Shown here: positions 1-7,884 of the stretch, in pieces | Position numbering within the stretch: the first letter of the stretch is position 1 | Layout of the letters: each line of letters starts with the position of its first letter | Origin: UBA1731 sp963653155 | Lineage (GTDB): Bacteria; Verrucomicrobiota; Kiritimatiellia; RFP12; UBA1067 | Direction of reading: 5' to 3' | DNA: 23,673 bases | Assembly: GCA_963653155.1 (NCBI GenBank) | Contig: CAVJWR010000048.1 | Span: forward strand, 1-23,673 | Notes under the pieces: generated by a model | Told to the model about the DNA's origin: nothing | Databases searched by the model: none | Seen by the model: the letters and a program-made list of their open reading frames with translations, nothing else | Made by a program: the position numbers and the translations under genes

Positions 1-5
1 GAACG

Positions 6-1157
6 TCAGCCGCATAGCCACGCACCCACTCGCGGAATGCGACGTAGGCAAATCGATATGATGGACGAGGCCACAAACGATATTATCGCCGTCGCAACGA
101 TGGCAAGCGGTGCCGTAAGGCGTGGATTAAAGAGTTCGCTTACTTCAGCAAGGACAAGCATATGCAGGAGATACGTGCCGTAGCTTGCCTCCGATAGCGG
201 ACGTATCACGCGGCGGTAAAATGCGCCGCCCGCCGTAAACTTGCGGATCACGAGGAAATATGCCGCAACCGTAAGCGCAACGCCCGTAGAGCAGAACTCC
301 CAGCTCATCTCAAGATCGACTGCCGCCGCATACGGCGCATTTACAGGATAGCCAGCCGAATCCGGGATGCGCAGGTAGAACGGAATCGCCGCCGCGAGAT
401 ATCCAACGACCCAAAGCGGCGCGGACACCGCAAGCGTCTTCCGCCAGGACATCTCGGCGGCAAACTTCCTGAACCAGAAGCCGAGCAGCATGTAGCCGAA
501 GAAGCCGCTCACGTACTGGAATGCGCCAAAGGCGTTCCATGGACACTCACCATAGAGGTACGGCACCGCGCCAAAGCTCGGCTCTCCATAGAGGAATCCC
601 CACAGGCGGCGCAAATACGGGAATATGGTGGTGATCGCCCACACGGCGAGCCATCCTCTCACCTCCTTCTCGGTAGCCTTCTCGGCCCATGGCGAGAGAA
701 GCGGCATGAGCAGGTAAAGTCCGAATAGCATTGGCACGAACCAAAGGTGCCCTCCGATTATGTCTACAGGGAAGTTAAAGATGAGCTTGCCCCAATCGCC
801 GCCGAAGCGGGCCGTATAGACGCACGTCCATATTGCGAACGGCACGGCGACACGCACAAGGCGACGCCGAAAGAACTCGCCCGTCGGCCGGGTCACGGGG
901 AACAGCAGATACGCGCTCGCCATCACGAAGAGCGGCACACACGCCCTGACCGCCGAATCGATCGCGGTCGCCCACGCCGCCTCCCATCGCGAAAAGATGA
1001 ACGTGCCCTCGCCGCCAAGATAGAACGGTTCACAGGCATGGACTACCATCACCATAAGGCAGGCAATGACGCGAAGATAGTCAAGAAACACTATGCGTCC
1101 TGCTTGGTTCACATCGGAGACACTTGATCGGTTGACCATATCATTCATTGCACTCAC
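6..1157 (-). CDS. acyltransferase-3 family integral membrane protein (OafA/YrhL-like)
   Basis: A 383-residue polytopic membrane protein of the acyltransferase-3 family (Acyl_transf_3). These inner-membrane enzymes move acyl groups onto extracytoplasmic glycans, lipids or antibiotics. The first membrane segment carries the family hallmark: FLDYLRVIACLMVMVVHA at about residues 24-41, with D26, R29 and H40, followed by many hydrophobic helices to the C terminus. Length is normal for a stand-alone enzyme; there is no extra SGNH domain. The chosen start is a GTG with AAAGG 5 nt upstream; an ATG three codons in is possible. It lies 21 nt after the NagX-like gene and is the last gene seen of its unit. 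The acceptor cannot be read from sequence; a surface glycan is an inference. The stop is inside the window, at its very edge. Confidence 0.85.
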   Translation of the reverse strand: MSAMNDMVNRSSVSDVNQAGRIVFLDYLRVIACLMVMVVHACEPFYLGGEGTFIFSRWEAAWATAIDSAVRACVPLFVMASAYLLFPVTRPTGEFFRRRLVRVAVPFAIWTCVYTARFGGDWGKLIFNFPVDIIGGHLWFVPMLFGLYLLMPLLSPWAEKATEKEVRGWLAVWAITTIFPYLRRLWGFLYGEPSFGAVPYLYGECPWNAFGAFQYVSGFFGYMLLGFWFRKFAAEMSWRKTLAVSAPLWVVGYLAAAIPFYLRIPDSAGYPVNAPYAAAVDLEMSWEFCSTGVALTVAAYFLVIRKFTAGGAFYRRVIRPLSEASYGTYLLHMLVLAEVSELFNPRLTAPLAIVATAIISFVASSIISICLRRIPRVGAWLCG

Positions 1158-1178
1158 TGCTGCCTTTCCCTCTCTTCT

Positions 1179-2390
1179 CTAAACCTTGACGAATATCCCC
1201 TTGCGGTAGAGAAAGTAAAGGAGCGACCAGCATACCGCAATGTAGCCGAGGGCATATGCGAGCGCACCCCATTCTCCACCGATAAGCGTAACTATGCCGC
1301 CGAAGAGCCACTTGGTTGCGTCCGACAGCGGATCGAACTTCCCATAGCGTCCAACGCCGTAGAGTCTCGTAAGCATCCATATCACGATAGCGTTCATTCC
1401 GATTACGCGAAAGAAAAAGCTCCACTTCCGCCAGCCGCGAACGTCAATGACGTAGTAGAATGCCGCAAACAGCGCAAAGGCATAGCCCGCAGACCAAAGG
1501 ACGTGCGAGCTTGTCCACAATGACCTGTTGAACGGCATGGACCAACTGCCGAAGCAATGCGCGACCATCCAGCCAAGGGCCGCAAGGACGACCGACAAGG
1601 ACGCCATCAGCAAAGCCTTGCGTCCGCCAGACAGATCATCCCGCCTTATCAGTTCGCCCGCAAAGCCTCCGAAAAGCGGTAGGCATATGGCAGGAAGAAT
1701 AGACAGCACACCCTGCGTGTCCAGAAGGCCATCGAAGCGGAGTCGCCCAGGCAAGACCATGCGATCCACCCAACCGACGATGCATCCAGGCAAAGAGAAC
1801 GGTCCGCGTCCAAACTCGGCGACGATGTCCGCCGCCTCTTTAGTACCCGGAATCGCCACCGTTGCCGCATCAGGAGCCGGCACAAGCAACAGCAGGAACC
1901 AATACCCAACGAGGATTGATGCGGCCACGGCAATGCGGATGCGAACCGAGCAGAACACATAAAGCAAGGCCGCCGCCCCCCATGCGAACCCGATTCGTCC
2001 GAGAACGCTGCCGAAGCGGAACGCCTGCCATCCAAGGTCAATGTGGGTTATGCCCTCACACAGCAGACCGAGCGCGAAAAGCACCAGCATGCGACGAAGG
2101 ACGTTAAGGCATATCGCCGCCCGCGATGCGCCTTTCGCCATTCTACTTGCGCACGAGAATGGCCACGTTATGCCGGAAACGAAAAGGAATACAGGAAATA
2201 CGCCATCCATAATGTGCCACCCATGCCACGCCACATGGCGCATCTGGACTGACAGGAAATTGTCGCTGCCGCACCGAAGCACCCCCGCGACCGCCGCCAC
2301 AAGGGCCGGCAGACCCATGATGAAGAGCATATCGAAGCCGCGCAAGGCATCAATTGAAGCCAACCTCTGCGGTTTCTCACCCGATCTCAT
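1179..2390 (-). CDS. NagX/HGSNAT-like membrane acyltransferase (COG4299, DUF5009-type)
   Basis: A 403-residue multi-spanning protein resembling bacterial NagX and human heparan-alpha-glucosaminide N-acetyltransferase, which transfer acetyl groups across the membrane to amino sugars. The N terminus shows the family signature RLASIDALRGFDMLFIMG (residues 9-26), then an H-x(2)-W-H-G-W segment and DGVFPVFLFVSGITWPF, matching the usual order W-x-G, D-x-x-FP, FLF-x-x-G. About ten hydrophobic helices follow. The ATG has GAGG 8 nt upstream. It sits 37 nt after the flavoprotein gene and 21 nt before a second, unrelated acyltransferase. With the PIG-L deacetylase earlier in the unit, a role in re-acylating amino sugars or remodelling envelope glycans is plausible but inferred. 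Family assignment is firm; substrate is unknown. Confidence 0.83.
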   Translation of the reverse strand: MRSGEKPQRLASIDALRGFDMLFIMGLPALVAAVAGVLRCGSDNFLSVQMRHVAWHGWHIMDGVFPVFLFVSGITWPFSCASRMAKGASRAAICLNVLRRMLVLFALGLLCEGITHIDLGWQAFRFGSVLGRIGFAWGAAALLYVFCSVRIRIAVAASILVGYWFLLLLVPAPDAATVAIPGTKEAADIVAEFGRGPFSLPGCIVGWVDRMVLPGRLRFDGLLDTQGVLSILPAICLPLFGGFAGELIRRDDLSGGRKALLMASLSVVLAALGWMVAHCFGSWSMPFNRSLWTSSHVLWSAGYAFALFAAFYYVIDVRGWRKWSFFFRVIGMNAIVIWMLTRLYGVGRYGKFDPLSDATKWLFGGIVTLIGGEWGALAYALGYIAVCWSLLYFLYRKGIFVKV

Positions 2391-2427
2391 TGGGACTTCC
2401 TCATATCAATGCCGAGTGGAGATGGCG

Positions 2428-4293
2428 TCAATTCTCGTTCGAATGCAAGCCGCCAGAGCCAGCCGAGAACACTACGTTGGACTTGTCCGTGCCTGGCTGG
2501 AGCTTCGCGCAATTCCAGATGCAGGCACCGCAATGCACACACTTCTCCCTGTCGAACTTTGGCGGATTTCCTTCTTCATCCGCCGGCATAAGCGCCTGTG
2601 CGCTGCATATCTCAATGCATGTCTGCTTCGTGCAGGCCCGGCAGAGCCCCGCATCCGCAAAGCGGACATGGTCGGCGAAGCCCGGTGCCGCCTGCACTTT
2701 GCCGCCTATCAGCAGGGCATCCTGATGGGTGACAAGTAGTTTTCCGTCAAACGGGATTTCCGGCCACCCGCAGGCATCCATCACGGCATCGTGCAATGGC
2801 TTGCGGGCTTTCTTCGCCTCGGCGACGCCCTTCGCGAGCGCATCCATGTCGCATTTGCGTCCCTTGACGGCTTCGCTGAGTTCCGGTATGCGATTCGCGG
2901 GCGGAACGGACTTGAATATCTTGCCAAGGTTGAGTATCCCGCCTGTCAACCCGCAAAGCCCTTCTCCGACCATTCCCCAGAAAAACGATTTGTTGAACCC
3001 TGCCCGCGCATGCGTAGCCTTCTTCAGTCGCCTGTCAAGCGCGGATGACCTGCGGTCGGCGAGGTACGTGCCCTCAAGGTTCGCCTTGGTGAAATCCCGT
3101 CCCTCGGCAAGAAGCTTCAGGACATTCCTCGCAAGCATTGCGCCGGAAGCCCAAGCCTCGTCTACGCCAGCGTTCGCAAGGCAGTCTGTAGTTCCGGAAC
3201 CTTCACCGATGCGGGCGAACCCGTCCCCGCACAGGAACGGTTCACCTTCAGTCCCCGATTCCTGAATCGACTTCGCACCCCACGAGACAAGCGTACCACC
3301 CTCTATGTGCCGCCATATGTACGGATGCTGCATCCAGTGCTGAAGGTAGCGGTAGGTGGTCCTTACCGGCGTATCCTGCCACGGCGCAACGAAAATGCCC
3401 ATGGAGGCCGTGCGGTTCGGATGCACGTAGAAGAAACCGAATATCTCAGGCTCAGGGAAGCCAAGCGTGTGGATTATCGTGCCAGGTTCGAGCTTGCAGC
3501 TATCCGGCAGCTGCACCACGGCCTTCATGCCAACGCCCCAGTCATTGCGGGCATGTCCCTTCGGCAGACCGAACTTCTCGTCCAAAGCCCTTCCCACGGC
3601 CCCAACCGGACCATCCGCCACAACGGTAAGCCGGGCTTTCACGTCCATCCCCGGCATATATGCGTCGGTCTGCGTACCATCCTTCTCGACGCCCTGATCG
3701 GCCATGCGCACGCCGACTACGCGCTCTCCCTCAAAGATCGGACCCGCGACCGGCGACCCCGGCCATATCTGCGCTGTCCCGCTCTCCATCACCTTGCATG
3801 CGGCCCATCCCATCAGCGAACCCATGTTCAGCACCAATCCTCCACGCTTGTCCATGAACGGCGGAGTGATCGGAAGCTCGCGGGCCTGCCATTCGCCGCC
3901 CTTCATGATCACCTTGCCCATTCGGAAGCATCCGTCGATCAGGCGTGTGCCGACAGACCTCTTGGAGCAGCCAAGATGGTCGAAAAGGTATGTGGTCTTC
4001 TCCTGCGAGACATTGGCGGCATTGGGGATTTCCGCCGCGAGATCAACGCCGGGGAACGTCGCGCGTATGGCCTCTGCCTTGGTGACTATGCCGGAAACTC
4101 CAAATCCCGTGTCATCGGCACGTTCGTAGCACATCACCTGAAGCGGCATTCCGGGCATCACCCGCGACTCGTACAGGGGTGTTCCATCTTCCTTTGTCTT
4201 CGAAAGCTCCGGCGCAAGCGTGAGCAGGAATCCGGCGGCAGCCGGTCCGAATCCAGCGACAACAATATCCGTCTCCATCAACTGACGTTCCAT
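2428..4293 (-). CDS. FAD-dependent oxidoreductase, ETF-QO/FixC-like, with C-terminal double-cluster ferredoxin domain
   Basis: About 621 residues. An N-terminal Rossmann motif (DIVVAGFGPAAAGF, about residues 9-22) binds FAD, and a long FixC/ETF-quinone-oxidoreductase-like body carries FLCGDGFARIGEGSGTTD before a membrane-associating region. These flavoproteins pass electrons between electron-transfer flavoprotein and quinone. The C terminus has two cysteine groups: C551, C554, C559, C563 (CRACTKQTCIEIC) and C585, C588, C591, C595 (CVHCGACIWNC). The second aligns with the NCVHCKTCDI region of canonical ETF-QO; the first group sits where ETF-QO usually has CPAGVYE, suggesting two Fe-S clusters rather than one. 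No ETF subunits are nearby. The start is uncertain: in-frame ATGs end at 4308, 4293 and 4278; I chose 4293 because of a GGGA element upstream. It follows guaB by about 100 nt. Confidence 0.72.
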   Translation of the reverse strand: MERQLMETDIVVAGFGPAAAGFLLTLAPELSKTKEDGTPLYESRVMPGMPLQVMCYERADDTGFGVSGIVTKAEAIRATFPGVDLAAEIPNAANVSQEKTTYLFDHLGCSKRSVGTRLIDGCFRMGKVIMKGGEWQARELPITPPFMDKRGGLVLNMGSLMGWAACKVMESGTAQIWPGSPVAGPIFEGERVVGVRMADQGVEKDGTQTDAYMPGMDVKARLTVVADGPVGAVGRALDEKFGLPKGHARNDWGVGMKAVVQLPDSCKLEPGTIIHTLGFPEPEIFGFFYVHPNRTASMGIFVAPWQDTPVRTTYRYLQHWMQHPYIWRHIEGGTLVSWGAKSIQESGTEGEPFLCGDGFARIGEGSGTTDCLANAGVDEAWASGAMLARNVLKLLAEGRDFTKANLEGTYLADRRSSALDRRLKKATHARAGFNKSFFWGMVGEGLCGLTGGILNLGKIFKSVPPANRIPELSEAVKGRKCDMDALAKGVAEAKKARKPLHDAVMDACGWPEIPFDGKLLVTHQDALLIGGKVQAAPGFADHVRFADAGLCRACTKQTCIEICSAQALMPADEEGNPPKFDREKCVHCGACIWNCAKLQPGTDKSNVVFSAGSGGLHSNEN

Positions 4294-4329
4294 GGCAGTC
4301 ATTCCCATTTAGGTGTTTAACGCAGACGC

Positions 4330-4364
4330 GCATGCCAGACACGCTCTATCGATGCCTGACATGC
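4330..4364 (-). promoter_or_regulatory. intergenic RNA hairpin between guaB and the flavoprotein gene
   Basis: On the minus strand GCATGTCAGGC and GTCTGGCATGC can form an 11-pair stem closing a 13-nt loop. Two pairs are T-G wobbles, which pair in minus-strand RNA but would be C-A mismatches in a plus-strand RNA. No T-run follows, so it is not a classical intrinsic terminator. It could be a processing or stability element within the operon, or a repeat-type palindrome. The structure is visible; the function is inferred. Confidence 0.45.
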
Positions 4365-4395
4365 GGCGACTGAAGGCAATGCCGAACTGCGCACC

Positions 4396-5892
4396 TTACG
4401 TGCGATAGTTCGGCGCTTCCTTTGTGATCGTTATGTCGTGCGGACGCGCCTCGCGCTGCCCTGCCGCAGTTACGCGATAGAACTTGCCGCGTTCCTGAAG
4501 CTCCCTGATCGTACGGGTGCCGCAATAGCCGAGGGTGGCGCGAAGTCCGCCGCAGAACTGGGTCATTATGGCCTTTACGTGCCCAGAGTACGGCACCATG
4601 CCCTCGATGCCCTGAGGCACAAGTTCATCCTCCGCCTCGTTGTCCTGGAAGTAGCGGGCGCGGGATCCCTTGCCGTTCTTGAGTGCGGCCATGGATCCCA
4701 TTCCGCGATAGACGACAAACTGCCGCCCGTTCGAATATATCTTCTCGCCCGGACTCTCCTCAGAACCGGCCAGGACGGATCCGAGCATCACGCTGTCGGC
4801 ACCGGCGGCTATCGCCTTCGGCACGTCGCCGGATAGCTTTATGCCGCCATCGGCGATCACGGCAACGCCAGTGCCGCGAAGCGCCTTCGCCGCCGAATAT
4901 ACGGCTGTGAGCTGCGGTATGCCGACCCCGCACACGACACGCGTGGTGCAGATGGAGCCGGGGCCTATGCCAACCTTCACGGCGTGCGCACCGGCCTTGG
5001 CAAGGGCGATTGCTGCTTCGCCTGTGGCGATGTTGCCGGAAATCACGTCCACATTCGGGAAATGCTTGACGATGTACTTCGTCATGTCGATGATGCCCTT
5101 GGTGTGGCCGTGCGCCGAATCGACCACCACAACGTCAACACCGGCATCCGCCAGCTTCTCCATGCGGGTGAGGTCACCCTTCCCCCCTGACACGGAGGCC
5201 GAAACCCTGAGGCGGAAATGCTCGTCGCAGTTGTAGGTCGGCTTCTGGTTCTCCACGAGGCGCTGCACATCCGTAAACGAATAGAGGCCGACGACCCTGC
5301 CGTTCCTGTCTACAAGCGGAAGCTTTCCGATCTTGTTGGCCCGCATAATGTCGTAGGCCTTCTTGAGTGACGTGCCGGGCTTTGCCGTGACCATGCCCTT
5401 CTGCATCACATCGGAAAGCTTGCGGGCCTCCATCGGTGCGAAGCGCATGTCGGAGGACGTGATCATCCCAACGAGCCTTTCGTTGTCGTCCAGCACGGGG
5501 AACCCGTTGAACTTGAGGCCCATGCGCTTCTTCTCGGAGCGAAGGAACGAGATGTCGTCATTCGCGTGGAAGCACACCGGCTTGGAAATCAATCCGTTGA
5601 GGTAGTTCTTTACCTTTGCGACTTCACGAGCCTGATCATCCTCTTCGAGGTTCTTGTGGATTACGCCGATGCCGCCGGCCAGGGCCATGGCAATCGCCAT
5701 AGGCGCCTCGGTGACCGTATCCATGGCCGCCGAGATGAACGGAATCTTCATCTTCTGCCGCGAGGTGAGTTTCGTCTCCAGCGAGGCATCGTCGGGAAGG
5801 AAGTCCGCATACTGGGTGACGAGCGTAACGTCGTCGTATGTAAGCCCCTCAAAGGGGAATGTCGCCATGAACTTGTCGAGGTATCTATTCAT
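4396..5892 (-). CDS. guaB: IMP dehydrogenase
   Basis: This enzyme oxidises IMP to XMP with NAD+, the committed step of guanine nucleotide synthesis, in the cytoplasm. The 498-residue product has normal length and layout: N-terminal GLTYDDVTLV, barrel strands with ISAAMDTVTE (about 54-62), a two-CBS insert at roughly 100-212, then the active-site loop GIGPGSICTTRVVCGVG with catalytic C315, and YRGMGSMAAL plus a conserved RARYFQ flap near the C terminus. Start: an upstream in-frame GTG at 5901 has GGAG only 2 nt away, so the ATG at 5892 is preferred even though its GGAG lies 11 nt off. It follows the PIG-L gene by 39 nt, with no separate promoter seen. Identity is clear. Confidence 0.97.
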   Translation of the reverse strand: MNRYLDKFMATFPFEGLTYDDVTLVTQYADFLPDDASLETKLTSRQKMKIPFISAAMDTVTEAPMAIAMALAGGIGVIHKNLEEDDQAREVAKVKNYLNGLISKPVCFHANDDISFLRSEKKRMGLKFNGFPVLDDNERLVGMITSSDMRFAPMEARKLSDVMQKGMVTAKPGTSLKKAYDIMRANKIGKLPLVDRNGRVVGLYSFTDVQRLVENQKPTYNCDEHFRLRVSASVSGGKGDLTRMEKLADAGVDVVVVDSAHGHTKGIIDMTKYIVKHFPNVDVISGNIATGEAAIALAKAGAHAVKVGIGPGSICTTRVVCGVGIPQLTAVYSAAKALRGTGVAVIADGGIKLSGDVPKAIAAGADSVMLGSVLAGSEESPGEKIYSNGRQFVVYRGMGSMAALKNGKGSRARYFQDNEAEDELVPQGIEGMVPYSGHVKAIMTQFCGGLRATLGYCGTRTIRELQERGKFYRVTAAGQREARPHDITITKEAPNYRT

Positions 5893-5931
5893 ATATTTCA
5901 CATCTCCAGCTAAATTCTCTTCACGAAGCGG

Positions 5932-6636
5932 TTACGGCAGCAAACGCTTCGTCGTTCCCTTGAGGTACGCCTTGCACATCTTGAAGCCTTCGGCGTAGTC
6001 CGCGCCGCACTGGTAGCCGCGATAGCGGGAACAGGTGCGTACCATGTCGGCAAAGTCGATATGGTCGTGCTCACGCATCCAGTCAAGCTGCGAATGGTGG
6101 CATTCGAGCATCTGGATCTTTAGGTCGATCTCGTCAGAGATGTCTACGAATTCGTCCGGCACGAAATTGACGCCGGCAAGCGTATCCATGTAGTAGATCG
6201 GAACGAGCTTGGCGGCCTTTTGCGTCTTGGACGGCCAGTTGGGGAGCGTCGCCGTGAACGATGCGTCAAACACAAGTTTGGCCGTAGCCGTGTGGTCTGG
6301 CATGTAGTCGTCAGGATTGTGCGTGATTATGAAATCCGGCTGCGCATACTGTATGACCTCCACAACCTTGTTGCGGCTCTCGGCGTTGTCGGAATAAATG
6401 TCAAGATCGTCGAACACGCCGTCAAGGACCTCAATGCCCGCGAGCTTCCCCGCTTCACGCGCCTCCTGCGCACGCATCGGGATAAGATCCTTAGGCTTGA
6501 TCACGACATGTCCCAACGATCCGTTGCAAAGGTGCGCGACGACCACCCTGTCACCACGCTTCACGCATTTCGCCAAGGTTCCGGCGCATGCTATCTCAAC
6601 ATCGTCAGGATGGCATCCTATGGCCAATACATTCAT
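5932..6636 (-). CDS. PIG-L/LmbE family zinc-dependent N-deacetylase
   Basis: The 234-residue product belongs to the GlcNAc-PI de-N-acetylase (PIG-L) family, cytoplasmic metal enzymes that remove N-acetyl groups from amino-sugar conjugates (MshB, BshB and LmbE are members). Visible: the metal-binding and catalytic motif HPDDVE (H9, D11, D12) after the first beta strand, and HNPDDYMPDH with H106 and H115; the family uses a histidine here as third metal ligand. Length matches single-domain members. The ATG has a strong AAGGAGG 7 nt upstream. It is the first gene after the promoter at 6756-6785, ahead of guaB. BshB1-like bacillithiol deacetylase is one possibility, but no bshA or bshC is in view, so I leave the substrate open. 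Confidence 0.88.
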   Translation of the reverse strand: MNVLAIGCHPDDVEIACAGTLAKCVKRGDRVVVAHLCNGSLGHVVIKPKDLIPMRAQEAREAGKLAGIEVLDGVFDDLDIYSDNAESRNKVVEVIQYAQPDFIITHNPDDYMPDHTATAKLVFDASFTATLPNWPSKTQKAAKLVPIYYMDTLAGVNFVPDEFVDISDEIDLKIQMLECHHSQLDWMREHDHIDFADMVRTCSRYRGYQCGADYAEGFKMCKAYLKGTTKRLLP

Positions 6637-6864
6637 CGAACAACCTCCTTATATGGTTAAACCTCAAATCGTCAACCCCAGACATATTCTCCGTTGCCAC
6701 CAGTTTCGCATCCAACGGATACGCCATCCAAGGCTACAGGTAAATTTTAATGCGAATTATAGCACATTCCCGACCGCAAGCGCAACATGGCCGACTATGC
6801 TTCCGATCTTTCACAGCCCCATGTCACCAATCAGCACCGTCAGCCCATACAACAAGCAGGAATG
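6637..6864. other. 228-nt intergenic region holding promoter and leader for the PIG-L/guaB unit
   Basis: This is the longest gene-free stretch of the window. Its low half is the expected leader RNA of about 110 nt before the PIG-L start, ending in a strong Shine-Dalgarno; the middle holds the promoter at 6756-6785; the high part is the 3' flank of the restriction endonuclease gene. I saw no tRNA, terminator with a T-run, or credible small ORF. Confidence 0.6.
6756..6785 (-). promoter_or_regulatory. sigma-70-type extended -10 promoter for the PIG-L/guaB unit
   Basis: On the minus strand a perfect TATAAT (6756-6761) is preceded by TGC, an extended -10, and by TTGCGC (6780-6785) 18 nt upstream as the -35. 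Transcription would start near 6749 and give a leader of about 110 nt. This is the best promoter in the window. Confidence 0.7.
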
Positions 6865-7884
6865 TCACCTGTTGCGCGAAGTGAACAGCACTTTTGAGGG
6901 CTTCCATCCCACAGCAATTGAATCGGCCTTGGCAAGCCAGCGTGAAATACGTTCCGCCTTGGGGACGCTTTCCCCCCAATACTCTACGAAGAGGGCGTCA
7001 TCCAGTTGTTCAGCCGCCGCAATCATATCATCTTCAAGAAGTTTCAACGCCCTCTCTATATACAACCCGCCATTGTCATCGTTATTCGGGTTAGCAACGC
7101 TTCCGGCAGAGAACAAATCCCGTGCCTGATGGCACAAAACCCCATGGAACGATAGCATGAACATCACAACGTCATCATATTTGTTTCTAGACCTGCCGGA
7201 CTTCAACACCGACGGGCAAAGCAACACTGCCTCTGCCCGAAGTCGAGTCTTCTCCGCCTGACTCAAATTCGTATAGAGCCTAATGTTCGCCGGCAACGTG
7301 TGTTCGTCGCCATTGCTGTCATCAATCCACCAAAGCCGTTCCCCTGGATGTTTCTTGCGAGCGTATTCACGGACATACTGCATCTTCCCATGGACATCGA
7401 GCTTTGAAAACTCACCATATGATATTCCCATCATCTCGAAAAGCGATGCACGTTTGCCCCTCCCATCGGCGGTCAACTCCACTTCGAAGCGAGGAACGTG
7501 CGATGTGCGCACATGAACAACGCTCTTTTCATAATCTCCCCATCGCACTTCGGGCTTACCGCCCATTTTGCCAAAAACAATGTAAATGTACTTCACCCCC
7601 GCAGTACGATGAGATTCCAAAATGCTATTGGCTATACTCTTCCACGTGTCGGACAGTGTGAACTTCACTTCAACGCCATATTCGCCAAGAGCTATGTCGG
7701 GGAATCCCTGTGGCGGCGGCGTGAAATCCACACGCAACGCTCCCTCATCCCGAATGAGATCGTCGAGAACCTCTCGAACACGCTGTTCAAATTGCAATGC
7801 GGTGGAAAAACCCTTGGCTCGGGCTTCGTGTGTCAATGTGCCGCAGCACACATCCAGTAGACGCTCGAATTCAACCTTATTCAC
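6865..7884 (-). CDS. type II restriction endonuclease, PD-(D/E)XK fold
   Basis: A 339-residue protein directly downstream of a cytosine methyltransferase. An N-terminal helical part (about 1-50) leads into FPDIALGEYGVEVKFT: P62-D63 followed by E72-V-K74 is a textbook PD-(D/E)XK nuclease core, so it should cut DNA in a metal-dependent manner at the site its partner methylates. The C-terminal part has no motif I recognise and may carry specificity. The start is GTG at 7884, overlapping the methyltransferase stop by 8 nt (GTGAATAA), with GGAG 7 nt upstream: clear translational coupling, so methylase is made first. Base composition is more AT-rich than the flanks. The recognition sequence cannot be inferred. 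Confidence 0.83.
   Translation of the reverse strand: MNKVEFERLLDVCCGTLTHEARAKGFSTALQFEQRVREVLDDLIRDEGALRVDFTPPPQGFPDIALGEYGVEVKFTLSDTWKSIANSILESHRTAGVKYIYIVFGKMGGKPEVRWGDYEKSVVHVRTSHVPRFEVELTADGRGKRASLFEMMGISYGEFSKLDVHGKMQYVREYARKKHPGERLWWIDDSNGDEHTLPANIRLYTNLSQAEKTRLRAEAVLLCPSVLKSGRSRNKYDDVVMFMLSFHGVLCHQARDLFSAGSVANPNNDDNGGLYIERALKLLEDDMIAAAEQLDDALFVEYWGESVPKAERISRWLAKADSIAVGWKPSKVLFTSRNR

Noticed and set aside
3307..4320. A 337-codon plus-strand open frame
   Set aside because: Antisense to the flavoprotein gene; the translation has no motifs and the opposite frame is a clear oxidoreductase.
6845..6869. Stem CAACAGG/CTTGTTG at the end of the restriction endonuclease gene
   Set aside because: Overlaps the stop codon, includes a wobble pair and has no T-run; not convincing as a terminator.
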